Position numbers and translations under genes: made by a program. A model generated the notes under the pieces. The model saw only the letters and a list, made by a program, of their open reading frames with translations, was not told where the DNA came from and did no database searches. This document shows, one piece after another, positions 1 through 5,492 of a stretch of DNA of 5,492 nt. The number at the start of each line of letters is the position of its first letter. Within the stretch, counting starts at the first letter, position 1. This stretch comes from an uncultured Roseburia sp. (GTDB lineage Bacteria > Bacillota > Clostridia > Lachnospirales > Lachnospiraceae): assembly GCA_947057405.1 (NCBI GenBank), contig CAMSEJ010000180.1, positions 1 through 5,492 on the forward strand. The letters are read 5' to 3'.

Positions 1-423
1 GTTCCGCGCGCACATGTCGCGGGAGACGCGTCCCACGTCAGTTTCAGCGGCATGAAGTCGGCGGTGCTCACTTATCTGAACCAATGCGGCATGAAAGGGA
101 CTGCGGTGGTGCAGGCGGACGTGGCGGCTTCCTTCCAGCAGGCGGTAATCGACGTGCTCTCGGGCAATGTAAAACGGGCGCTGCAGGAAACCGGCGCGAA
201 GAAATTTGCTCTTGCGGGCGGCGTGGCTTCCAATACCGCGCTCCGTAAGGCGATGGAGCGGCTCTGCAAATCGAACGGGGTGGAATTTTACCACCCGTCG
301 CCTGTTTTTTGTACGGATAATGCGGCAATGATTGGCGTGGCGGCTTATTATGACTATCTGGCAGGCAGGGTATCCGGCTGGGATTTGAATGCCGTGCCGA
401 ATTTGAAGCTGGGGGAACGGTAA
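1..423 (+). CDS. tsaD: tRNA N6-threonylcarbamoyladenosine (t6A) synthase subunit TsaD, C-terminal part
   Basis: TsaD transfers the threonylcarbamoyl group from threonylcarbamoyl-AMP to A37 of tRNAs that read ANN codons, working in the cytoplasm with TsaB and TsaE. The gene is cut by the window start: the frame is open from base 1 and gives 140 residues, roughly the last 40% of a protein that is usually about 340 residues. The ATG at 52 is internal, because it lies inside the family motif SFSGMK (partial residues 14-19). Other family signatures are LAGGVASN (nucleotide-binding region of the ASKHA fold, partial residues 71-78) and CTDNAAM (codons from 310), whose Asp corresponds to a metal ligand (D300 in E. 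coli TsaD). The stop TAA at 421-423 overlaps the ATG of ispD, so the two genes are probably translationally coupled. Nothing looks broken in the visible part. Confidence 0.95.
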   Translation, partial: VPRAHVAGDASHVSFSGMKSAVLTYLNQCGMKGTAVVQADVAASFQQAVIDVLSGNVKRALQETGAKKFALAGGVASNTALRKAMERLCKSNGVEFYHPSPVFCTDNAAMIGVAAYYDYLAGRVSGWDLNAVPNLKLGER

Positions 424-1142
424 TGCGGAGCGAAAAAATTACGGCAATTATACTGGCCGGGGGAAGCGGGAAAAGGATGGGCACGGCCTGTAAAAAGCAG
501 TATATGCTGCTCGGGGGGCGCCCGCTCCTTTTTTATGCCCTGCGGGCATTTGAAGAGAGCTGCGTAGACGAGATTGTCCTGGTGACGAATGAAGAGGCGT
601 ACTGCAGGCGCGAGCTGGTGGAACAATACGGATTCGGGAAAGTGACGCGGATTGTGCCCGGAGGAGCGGAACGGTACGATTCTGTTTATGCAGGGTTATT
701 GGCGGCGGAAGGGAGCGGCTATGTGCTGATTCATGACGGGGCACGGCCCTTTCTGACGCAGGAGCTGATTGATACGGCAATTGAGGGAGCAAAAAAGTAT
801 CTGGCTTGCGCGGTGGGGATGCCGGTGAAGGATACGATTAAAATCGCGGATGAAGACGGGTTTGCGGTGCAGACGCCAAGGCGCGATTTGGTCTGGCAGA
901 TTCAGACGCCGCAGGCATTTTCATATCCGCTGATTTTAAAGGCGTATGAACATGTGAGAGAACGGATGCCGGAGGGGATTACGGATGATGCAATGGTGGT
1001 GGAGTATGGGGGATATGCGAGAGTGAAGCTTTTACGGGGGAGTTACCGCAATCTTAAAGTGACGACGCCGGAGGATATGGTGCTGGCGGAAGGATTTTTG
1101 AAAGACTGGCAGTGCGCAGACGGCCGAACTGTGTCAAATTAA
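423..1142 (+). CDS. ispD: 2-C-methyl-D-erythritol 4-phosphate cytidylyltransferase (IspD)
   Basis: IspD joins CTP and 2-C-methyl-D-erythritol 4-phosphate to make CDP-methylerythritol, the third step of the MEP (non-mevalonate) isoprenoid pathway. The 239-residue length is normal for the family. Visible motifs in order are the CTP-binding loop LAGGSGKRMG (11-20), KKQY (24-27), ERYDSVYAGL (83-92), HDGARPF (104-110), PVKDTIK (134-140), RRDLVWQIQTPQAF (153-166), TDDA (187-190) and NLKVTTPEDM (210-219). R18, K25 and K212 match the catalytic or substrate-contacting residues R20, K27 and K213 of the E. coli enzyme, and T138 and R154 match its T140 and R157. The start ATG overlaps the tsaD stop (TAATG), with a purine-rich GGGGGA at 411-416 as ribosome binding site. 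There is no separate promoter in view, so it is probably read from the tsaD transcript. No clear terminator follows it. Confidence 0.96.
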   Translation: MRSEKITAIILAGGSGKRMGTACKKQYMLLGGRPLLFYALRAFEESCVDEIVLVTNEEAYCRRELVEQYGFGKVTRIVPGGAERYDSVYAGLLAAEGSGYVLIHDGARPFLTQELIDTAIEGAKKYLACAVGMPVKDTIKIADEDGFAVQTPRRDLVWQIQTPQAFSYPLILKAYEHVRERMPEGITDDAMVVEYGGYARVKLLRGSYRNLKVTTPEDMVLAEGFLKDWQCADGRTVSN

Positions 1143-1145
1143 GGG

Positions 1146-1174
1146 TTGTATTTTTGCCGTCATGGTGGTATGAT
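1146..1174 (+). promoter_or_regulatory. Sigma-A-type promoter with extended -10, for the small gene at 1244
   Basis: A -35 box TTGTAT (1146-1151) and a -10 box TATGAT (1169-1174, five of six consensus bases) are separated by exactly 17 bases. The -10 box is preceded by TG at 1166-1167, giving the extended form TGGTATGAT. Transcription would begin near 1181 and leave a leader of about 60 bases before the ATG at 1244. The promoter begins only 3 bases after the ispD stop codon, so the downstream small gene can be expressed on its own, with possible read-through from ispD. Recognised by eye, not experimentally supported. Confidence 0.6.
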
Positions 1175-1243
1175 TAAAAGAACAGAATAAGCAAAATAAG
1201 AACACACACCAAAGGAATCAAAGAAGAAGGAAGGCGGTAAGTG

Positions 1244-1471
1244 ATGGGTGATTTAGACAGAATGATTGACAGTGAATTTTCGGTTTCCGTAATTGGGGAG
1301 CTCAACAGGAAGCTGGATAAAATAAGTGCCCTGGTTTCGGCGAATATGGACCGTTCGGTGTATGATAAGCTTGAGGACGAGCTATACGCCCAGCTGGTCA
1401 GTGTTTCGAAAGACTTTTTTACACAGGGTCTTTTGCGCGGAATTGCTGTCGCAAAAGGGGAAGAATCGTAA
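1244..1471 (+). CDS. Small hypothetical protein, 75 residues
   Basis: I do not recognise this gene with confidence. It encodes a short, acidic, probably all-helical soluble protein with no signal peptide, membrane segment or cysteine. An amphipathic stretch rich in Leu, Lys and Asp (about residues 18-50, containing ELNRKLDKISALVS and YDKLEDELYAQLVS) is followed by a hydrophobic end with FFTQGLLRGIAVAKG. The general layout, with paired helices and a terminal F-x-x-G-x-x-x-G segment, loosely recalls small Firmicutes families such as DUF6809, but this is only a resemblance. The ATG at 1244 is preferred, with AGGCGG (1232-1237) six bases upstream. A GTG at 1241 directly before it would add one residue, and GGAAGG at 1229-1234 suits that start. 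It has its own promoter and is followed by a long hairpin, so it looks monocistronic. Confidence 0.7.
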   Translation: MGDLDRMIDSEFSVSVIGELNRKLDKISALVSANMDRSVYDKLEDELYAQLVSVSKDFFTQGLLRGIAVAKGEES

Positions 1472-1499
1472 TTTCTGGCTTTGCAAGAGCATTTTGCGG

Positions 1500-1542
1500 A
1501 ACAGAAACGGGGCTGTCAGAGAATGACAGTCCCGTTTCTGTT
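1500..1542. terminator. Long hairpin, probable bidirectional terminator between convergent genes
   Basis: ACAGAAACGGG (1501-1511) pairs perfectly with CCCGTTTCTGT (1531-1541), and CTGTCA (1513-1518) with TGACAG (1524-1529). G1512-T1530 forms a wobble pair and A1500-T1542 one further pair. The result is a stem of about 19 base pairs with a 5-base loop (GAGAA). It lies 28 bases after the stop of the small plus-strand gene and 36 bases after the htpG stop on the minus strand, so it can end both transcripts. The U-tract is weak on the plus strand (TTACTCCTTTT) and absent on the minus strand, so efficiency is uncertain. Confidence 0.75.
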
Positions 1543-1578
1543 ACTCCTTTTACTCGGGCATCGCTGCGCGTATGCCGT

Positions 1579-3678
1579 TTATTTGGCCAGCAGCATCATG
1601 ATTTTATTGCTCCGCGCCACAAACTTTGTCATAGCGTCCGGTGCAAGCGGCTGGTTGCTGATCCGGGCAAGATCATACAGCTGCTCGCAGAAATCGTTTG
1701 CATATTCCGAATCCTTATGCTCTAAAATATATTTTACAAGCTCGTGGTTTGTATTCAGCGTCAAGGTCTGATCCGCTCCAAACATGGAAGCGTCCATTCC
1801 CATGCCGCCCATCGAATACATTTTCATCATATCCTGCATCCTGCGTCCTTCTTCAGAAAGCGTAATTACAGAAGAAATGCTGCTGTCTTTTAACCGTTCC
1901 GCTTTTACGGTCAGCTTGTCGTTATTTAGCGCCTTGTGGAACAGTTCGGAAAGCGTATCCGTCGCCTCTTTCAGATCTTCTTCGGTTCCTTCTTCTTTCA
2001 AAGACTCTGTTAAATCTGCGTCAATCCGCATAAATTTATATTTCTCGTTCCGTCTTTCAAGCTGCGAGATAAATGACGTATCAATGTTGTGGTCTAAGAT
2101 CACGGCGTTCATGCCCTGCTCTTTGAACATCTTAATATACTGTCCCTGCTGGTTTAAATCCGTTACATAATAAATCACGCTGCGGTCGTCCTTTGGCTCT
2201 TCTTCTGCCGGGCCGTCTGCAGGGGTACCGTCTGCATTTTCCACAATCGGCGTATCCTCTTCGGAAGTGTCCGCATCTTCCTGGTTTTCCGGTTTTTCTA
2301 CCGGCTTTAACCATTCCGGAAGCGTCAGGTATTTGTCGTTGATATCCTTAAACAGGATGAAATCGTTGATCTTATCGCAGAATTTCTCGTCCTTTAAGCA
2401 GCCGAATTTAATAAACGGGCTGATGTCGTCCCAGTATTTTTCGTAAGATTCCTTTTCTGTTTTGCACATGCCAATCAGCTTGTCCGCGACTTTTTTCGTA
2501 ATATAATCGGAAATCTTTTTGACGAACCCGTCGTTCTGCAAGGCGCTTCGGGATACATTAAGCGGCAGATCCGGGCAGTCAATCACACCCTTTAAGAGCA
2601 TTAAAAATTCCGGAATTACTTCTTTGATATTGTCGGCGACAAATACCTGGTTGTTGTAAAGCTTGATGGTCCCTTCAATAGAGTCGTATTCCGTATTGAT
2701 TTTCGGGAAATAAAGAATCCCTTTCAAATTAAACGGATAGTCCATATTCAGGTGGATCCAAAACAGCGGTTCCTTGTAATCCATAAATACTTTGCGGTAA
2801 AACGCCTTGTATTCCTCCTCCGTGCAGTCTTTTGGCGTTTTGGCCCAAAGCGGCGCGGTGTCGTTTAACGGGACGGGACGTTTTACAATCTTTAATTTCT
2901 CTTTGCGAGGGGAAATTTCTACCGTTTCCTTTTCGCCGTTTTCGTTTTCTTTTTCTTCCGTTTTCGCTTCTTCGATAATCGTTTCCACGACGGTGTCCGT
3001 GTCGCGTTTGTCGTCCGGATCAATCGTTTCATATTCGGGTTCGGCGTTTGCCTTCTTTAAAAAGATTTCCGTCGGCATAAAGGAGCAGTATTTTTCAAGA
3101 ACTTCCCTTGCACGGTATTCGTTGGCAAATTCCAGGCAGTCTTCGTTTAAGAAGAGGGTGATTTTTGTTCCGACGCCTTCCTTGATGCCGTCTGTCATCG
3201 AAAATTCCGTGCCGCCGTCGCATTCCCAGTGTACGGCTGAAGCGTCTTTCTGGTATGAGAGGGTGTCAATGTGTACGGCGTCCGCCACCATAAACGCAGA
3301 ATAAAATCCCAGTCCGAAATGGCCGATAATCTGATCGTCATTTGCTTTATCCTTGTATTTTTCCAAAAAGTCATTTGCGCCGGAAAATGCGATCTGGTTG
3401 ATGTATTCTTCTACCTCGTCTGCGGTCATGCCCAGCCCGTTGTCGGTAAAGGAAATGGTTTTGGCATCCGGGTCCACCTCAATTTCCACCTTCGGTTTGT
3501 AATCGTCCGGAAGTTCGTACTCGCCCATCATATCCAGCTTTTTCAGCTTGGTGATGGCGTCGCAGCCGTTTGAAATTAATTCGCGGTAAAATATGTCGTG
3601 ATCGGAATAAAGCCATTTTTTGATCACCGGAAAAATGTTTTCGCTGTTGATTGATAAATTGCCATGCTTGTCTGCCAT
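1579..3678 (-). CDS. htpG: Molecular chaperone HtpG (bacterial Hsp90)
   Basis: HtpG is the cytosolic Hsp90 homodimer, an ATP-driven clamp that helps remodel client proteins, often with DnaK. The N-terminal GHKL ATPase domain carries E33 and N37 in RELISNGCDA, D80 in DNGLGM (80-85), and the glycine lid motif GHFGLGFYSAF (120-130). A charged linker (about 233-262) leads to the middle domain, with FWIHLNMDYPFNLKGILYFPK (307-327) and the catalytic arginine loop NVSRSALQND (375-384, R378). A C-terminal dimerisation domain follows and holds a Met-rich stretch (617-633, MMKMYSMGGMGMDASMF). At 699 residues it is longer than E. coli HtpG (624). Much of the difference is the charged linker and a second acidic, Glu/Asp/Pro-rich insert at about 462-500. 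The start is supported by AAGGAGTG (3693-3686) seven bases upstream of the ATG. A promoter and a CIRCE operator lie upstream, so heat-shock control by HrcA is likely. All key catalytic residues are present. Confidence 0.97.
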   Translation of the reverse strand: MADKHGNLSINSENIFPVIKKWLYSDHDIFYRELISNGCDAITKLKKLDMMGEYELPDDYKPKVEIEVDPDAKTISFTDNGLGMTADEVEEYINQIAFSGANDFLEKYKDKANDDQIIGHFGLGFYSAFMVADAVHIDTLSYQKDASAVHWECDGGTEFSMTDGIKEGVGTKITLFLNEDCLEFANEYRAREVLEKYCSFMPTEIFLKKANAEPEYETIDPDDKRDTDTVVETIIEEAKTEEKENENGEKETVEISPRKEKLKIVKRPVPLNDTAPLWAKTPKDCTEEEYKAFYRKVFMDYKEPLFWIHLNMDYPFNLKGILYFPKINTEYDSIEGTIKLYNNQVFVADNIKEVIPEFLMLLKGVIDCPDLPLNVSRSALQNDGFVKKISDYITKKVADKLIGMCKTEKESYEKYWDDISPFIKFGCLKDEKFCDKINDFILFKDINDKYLTLPEWLKPVEKPENQEDADTSEEDTPIVENADGTPADGPAEEEPKDDRSVIYYVTDLNQQGQYIKMFKEQGMNAVILDHNIDTSFISQLERRNEKYKFMRIDADLTESLKEEGTEEDLKEATDTLSELFHKALNNDKLTVKAERLKDSSISSVITLSEEGRRMQDMMKMYSMGGMGMDASMFGADQTLTLNTNHELVKYILEHKDSEYANDFCEQLYDLARISNQPLAPDAMTKFVARSNKIMMLLAK

Positions 3679-3705
3679 TTGATAACACTCCTTTTTTAAT
3701 TTGCT

Positions 3706-3720
3706 GCCGCATCGGGCGGC
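3706..3720 (-). other. Short GC hairpin in the htpG leader
   Basis: GCCGC (3706-3710) and GCGGC (3716-3720) can form a 5-pair stem with a 5-base loop in the untranslated leader of htpG, about 13 bases upstream of the Shine-Dalgarno site. It may help shape or stabilise the mRNA leader. It is short enough to occur by chance, and no function is claimed. Confidence 0.25.
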
Positions 3721-3750
3721 TTTGCGATTTTTGTTCGTCTCTTAGAATAC

Positions 3751-3779
3751 ATATTATAACGCAAATTTTGAAAAGTCAA
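3751..3779 (-). promoter_or_regulatory. htpG promoter (sigma-A type)
   Basis: On the minus strand a -35 box TTGACT (3779-3774) is followed by a perfect TATAAT (3758-3753) after 15 bases, shorter than the ideal 17. A one-register alternative -10, TAATAT (3756-3751), has the ideal 17-base spacing but only four of six consensus bases. Transcription would start near 3745, giving a leader of about 65-70 bases before the htpG ATG. The surrounding DNA is strongly AT-rich. The CIRCE operator ends 7 bases upstream of the -35 box. Confidence 0.65.
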
Positions 3780-3786
3780 TAGAAAA

Positions 3787-3813
3787 TTAGCACTCTTTGT
3801 ACATGAGTGCTAA
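3787..3813. promoter_or_regulatory. CIRCE element, HrcA repressor operator
   Basis: TTAGCACTC (3787-3795), a 9-base spacer, and GAGTGCTAA (3805-3813) form the complete CIRCE inverted repeat TTAGCACTC-N9-GAGTGCTAA with no mismatch in either arm. CIRCE is bound by HrcA, the repressor of class I heat-shock genes (classically groESL and hrcA-grpE-dnaK-dnaJ) in Bacillota and many other bacteria. Here it lies 108 bases upstream of the htpG start and 154 bases upstream of the divergent gene at 3968, so it could act on either or both. It sits just upstream of the proposed htpG -35 box, not across the transcription start. Confidence 0.95.
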
Positions 3814-3829
3814 CAAAAAGAGCCAAAGC

Positions 3830-3860
3830 TTGTAAAACAAAGGGCTGCAAGAATTATAAA
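3830..3860 (+). promoter_or_regulatory. Possible promoter of the divergent zinc-ribbon gene
   Basis: TTGTAA (3830-3835) could serve as -35 box and TATAAA (3855-3860, or TTATAA one base earlier) as -10 box, with a spacing of 18-19 bases. A second TATAAA at 3866-3871 lacks a good -35 partner. Transcription would start near 3867 and leave a leader of about 100 bases. The boxes are only moderate and the region is AT-rich, so this is tentative. The CIRCE element lies 16 bases upstream of the -35 box. Confidence 0.35.
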
Positions 3861-3917
3861 AAGTTTATAAAGTCTACTTGACCGGAAATGTATCTAAGGT
3901 TATAGTTGAAGGGATAG

Positions 3918-3945
3918 GTAACGGCGAAGGAGACGGAGCCGTTGC
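3918..3945 (+). other. Leader hairpin with a purine-rich loop
   Basis: GTAACGGC (3918-3925) can pair with GCCGTTGC (3938-3945), with one T-G wobble, to give an 8-pair stem around a 12-base purine-rich loop (GAAGGAGACGGA). It lies 22 bases upstream of the ATG at 3968, in the leader of the zinc-ribbon gene. The loop holds a Shine-Dalgarno-like AAGGAG that has no start codon at a suitable distance. It is not a terminator, as no T-run follows. Function unknown. Confidence 0.35.
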
Positions 3946-3967
3946 GAGGGAAAGGTGTGAATTGATT

Positions 3968-5447
3968 ATGATAATACTGAAGACGAATTCAGAAATGAAA
4001 GTAACCTTTGAACGACTGATAAAGACGATGAAGGAGCCTGTGGAATGGTCAGGCCGTTTTGTGGTTGTGGGGGATTATCTGATTCTGCACGGAAGGGTGC
4101 GTTCCTTATTCTTTAATTTTGAAAGCCGCAAGGTACTTACAAATATTATAGATATTCCGGTTGATGAAGAAACAGTGGTTGATATTTCGGATCATGCGAA
4201 GGTGCAGAACGTGCTGAACCTCGTGCTGTATGCCTTTGGAAAGTGGGAGCTGATCCGGGGAGTCAAGGTGGATCAGGATTATGCGGAGCTGAACAGGCTG
4301 TTTCAGGGCGTGCTTGCGGAGCTGTCGGTAGAGCCGGGGTACACGCGTGAAAATTTCCGCTTTTTCTGCGGCGGCATCCGCGTCAGCTACGAGGACGTGG
4401 TGCAGTATGCCATAGACGCCGGAGAGGATGCGTCCGCAGGCGCCAGGGGGGATATCGAAGAATCCGGCGGCCTGTGGCATAAGCTGATCTGGAAACGCAA
4501 AAAGGCTTCTTTTCCCCAGAAGGAGACAACCTTCGAGGAGCGGCAGAAAGACAGGCTGGGCAACAATTTTTACATGGTCGGGTTTCAGTGCCCGGGCTGC
4601 CATGCCCCGCTTCATATGACCGTATTTCCGGTCGGGGATGAATTTCGGGTGGAGACGCCGGAGGGCGGCGTGTTTTTGGCAAGGGCGTATACCTGCAGTA
4701 AGTGTAACTGCTTTTATACGCCGGCGCCCGAGAAGCTACTGGCGGAGGGCGATGTGCTGGTGATGGAATTTCTGGACGACCGGCGGGCCTATGAGGATTA
4801 TCTGGAGCTTTTGGGCCAGGCAGGCGATCGCGTTTCCAATTACAAGTTTAACGAATTTGAAGCCATGCGCAAAAGGAGGGAATCTTCACGCGCCGAAAAC
4901 GGGGAAGAGTCCCTCGAAGAGCTCTGCAATCATATGGAAAAGCTTTCGGACGAGAAACTTTCGGATATTGCGGAGAAAATGGAAGAGGGATTTTATCCGG
5001 TCAGGAGCGTACAGTGGCTGGAAGGAACCGTACAGAGGGAAGTCAAAAAACGGCGGATCGATCCGATTATGCCCAGAACATCCCATGCCAGAAAACAGCA
5101 GCGCGCCAATATGCCGGCTATGGACACGCTGACGTTAGGACATCCGCAGGCGTCCGGGGGGATGCCTGCCGCAGATACAAAAAGCGTCTCCGGGAACGCT
5201 TATGCGGGAGCGAAGGAGACGCCCAGAGAAATTCCGGCCACCAGGCGCGAAGCCGCCCAGAAGCGCTACAAGGCGAAATGCGGTATATTGGACCGGCTTT
5301 CCCACCCGCAGGTAACGGAACTGAAAAACCAGCTTTTACGCGATACCAGCCTGTATGAAGAGGAGAAAAAGCCGTTTTTACATGCCATTGAGAACAAGGA
5401 ACGGGAGTACTTAAACCAGTATATTCAGAAATTAGCCGCAGGCTGTA
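3968..5447 (+). CDS. Hypothetical protein with zinc-ribbon-like CxxC pairs and a repeated helical module, 3' end missing
   Basis: I do not recognise this family. The frame is open from the ATG at 3968 to the end of the window, but the genuine sequence stops at 5447 (about 493 residues); later codons are adapter. The start has AAAGGTG (3951-3957) ten bases upstream. An in-frame stop lies at 3857, and the only upstream in-frame TTG candidates (3878, 3962) are weaker. Residues 1-150 are a mixed, soluble-looking domain. C208/C211 (CPGC) and C243/C246 (CSKC), 31 residues apart, resemble a zinc ribbon. Residues 315-362 form a charged helical segment, 366-432 a Pro/Ala/Gly-rich, probably flexible linker, and 438-492 a second helical segment resembling the first. 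There is no signal peptide or membrane segment in view, so it is probably cytoplasmic or continues into an unseen domain. It is divergent from htpG across a CIRCE site, which hints at, but does not prove, a stress-related role. Confidence 0.85.
4589..4705 (+). other. Zinc-ribbon-like segment (two CxxC pairs)
   Basis: Within the gene at 3968, residues 208-211 (CPGC) and 243-246 (CSKC), followed by C248, are separated by a beta-rich stretch (PLHMTVFPV ... FRVETPEGGVFLARAYT). Two CxxC knuckles either side of beta strands are the usual arrangement of a structural zinc ribbon. Zinc binding is inferred from the cysteine pattern only. Confidence 0.6.
4925..5020 (+). repeat. Helical module, copy 1 (protein level)
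   Basis: Residues 320-351 of the protein encoded from 3968. The pattern is C-x-x-M-E-K-L-S-x-x-x-L-x-D-I-x-x-x-M, then Y343 and W350-L351. It matches copy 2 (residues 438-471) at the same relative places apart from a two-residue gap. The repeat is visible in protein, not in DNA, so the duplication would be old. Confidence 0.5.
5279..5380 (+). repeat. Helical module, copy 2 (protein level)
   Basis: Residues 438-471 of the same protein. The pattern is C-x-x-L-D-R-L-S-x-x-x-V-x-E-L-x-x-x-L, then Y463 and F470-L471, which aligns with copy 1 by identical or similar residues at about a dozen places. A Pro/Ala/Gly-rich linker separates the copies. Further copies may lie beyond the truncated end. 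Confidence 0.5.
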
Positions 5448-5492
5448 AGATCGGAAGAGCGTCGTGTAGGGAAAGAGTGTGGTACCTTGTGT
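5448..5492 (+). other. Illumina TruSeq adapter contamination at the sequence end
   Basis: AGATCGGAAGAGC begins at 5448, and the match to the reverse complement of the TruSeq P5-side (Read 1) adapter continues without a mismatch to GGGAAAGAGTGT at 5469-5480, 33 bases in all. GGTACCTT (5481-5488) occupies the place of an 8-base i5 index, and GTGT (5489-5492) is the beginning of the next constant adapter part. Translated in the open frame it gives IGRASCRERV, a peptide known from adapter-contaminated protein entries. These bases are not genomic. Confidence 0.98.

Noticed and set aside
68..792. Minus-strand open frames opposite tsaD and ispD
   Set aside because: They have Pro/Arg/Ser-rich shadow composition and no motifs, and both plus-strand genes are certain from family signatures.
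1119..1161. GACGGC (1119-1124) and GCCGTC (1156-1161) as a possible terminator after ispD
   Set aside because: The loop would be 31 bases, no T-run follows, and the second arm lies inside the proposed promoter spacer. Most likely chance.
2807..3304. 165-residue plus-strand open frame opposite htpG
   Set aside because: It is Ser/Phe-rich, lacks any family motif and lies entirely antisense to the strongly conserved htpG, so it is a shadow of that gene.
3706..3735. GC hairpin followed by TTTGCGATTTTTG on the plus strand as a plus-strand terminator
   Set aside because: The stem is only 5 pairs and no plus-strand gene ends upstream of it; it lies in the htpG leader.
4106..4615. 169-residue minus-strand open frame
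   Set aside because: It is antisense to the 3968 gene, has no domain motif and comes from the codon use of the real gene. The plus frame has a good ribosome binding site and CxxC motifs.
5014..5358. Overlapping plus-strand frames at 4791-5132 and 5014-5358, considered as separate genes or signs of a frameshift
   Set aside because: The frame starting at 3968 stays open without interruption through both stretches and keeps coherent protein character, so no frameshift or second gene is needed.
5450..5492. C-terminal residues IGRASCRERVWYLV as a real protein tail
   Set aside because: They are the translation of Illumina adapter sequence.

Overview
The window looks like chromosomal housekeeping DNA from a Clostridia-class Bacillota, most likely a Lachnospiraceae-type gut anaerobe. 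The evidence is a moderate-GC genome with good Shine-Dalgarno sites, a 699-residue HtpG of the long clostridial type (start NLSINSENIFPVIKKWLYSDHDIFYRE), and a perfect Gram-positive CIRCE operator. The lineage is inferred from protein character alone; no search was run.

Layout. Bases 1-423 hold the C-terminal part of tsaD (tRNA t6A synthesis), whose stop codon overlaps the start of ispD (423-1142; isoprenoid precursor synthesis by the MEP pathway). A good extended -10 promoter (1146-1174) then serves a 75-76 residue protein of unknown function (1244-1471). A long hairpin (1500-1542) separates it from the convergent htpG gene, which runs on the minus strand from 3678 to 1579. Upstream of htpG lie a sigma-A-type promoter and a perfect CIRCE inverted repeat (3787-3813), the operator of the heat-shock repressor HrcA. 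Divergent from htpG, and on the other side of the same operator, a plus-strand gene starts at 3968. It encodes an unrecognised protein with a two-CxxC zinc-ribbon-like core and a helical module that appears twice. It runs off the end of the genuine sequence.

The last 45 bases (5448-5492) are not biological. They read as Illumina TruSeq adapter, an 8-base index and the start of the P5 sequence. The final residues of the last reading frame (IGRASCRERV...) are therefore an artefact, and the true C terminus of that protein is unknown.

How the genes fit together: tsaD and ispD look co-transcribed but belong to unrelated pathways. The htpG / zinc-ribbon pair is the most interesting part, because one HrcA operator sits between two divergent genes, one of them uncharacterised. 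I see no mobile element, CRISPR array, tRNA or rRNA. No evidence for a large new system was found; the leads are the CIRCE-linked unknown gene and its duplicated module.
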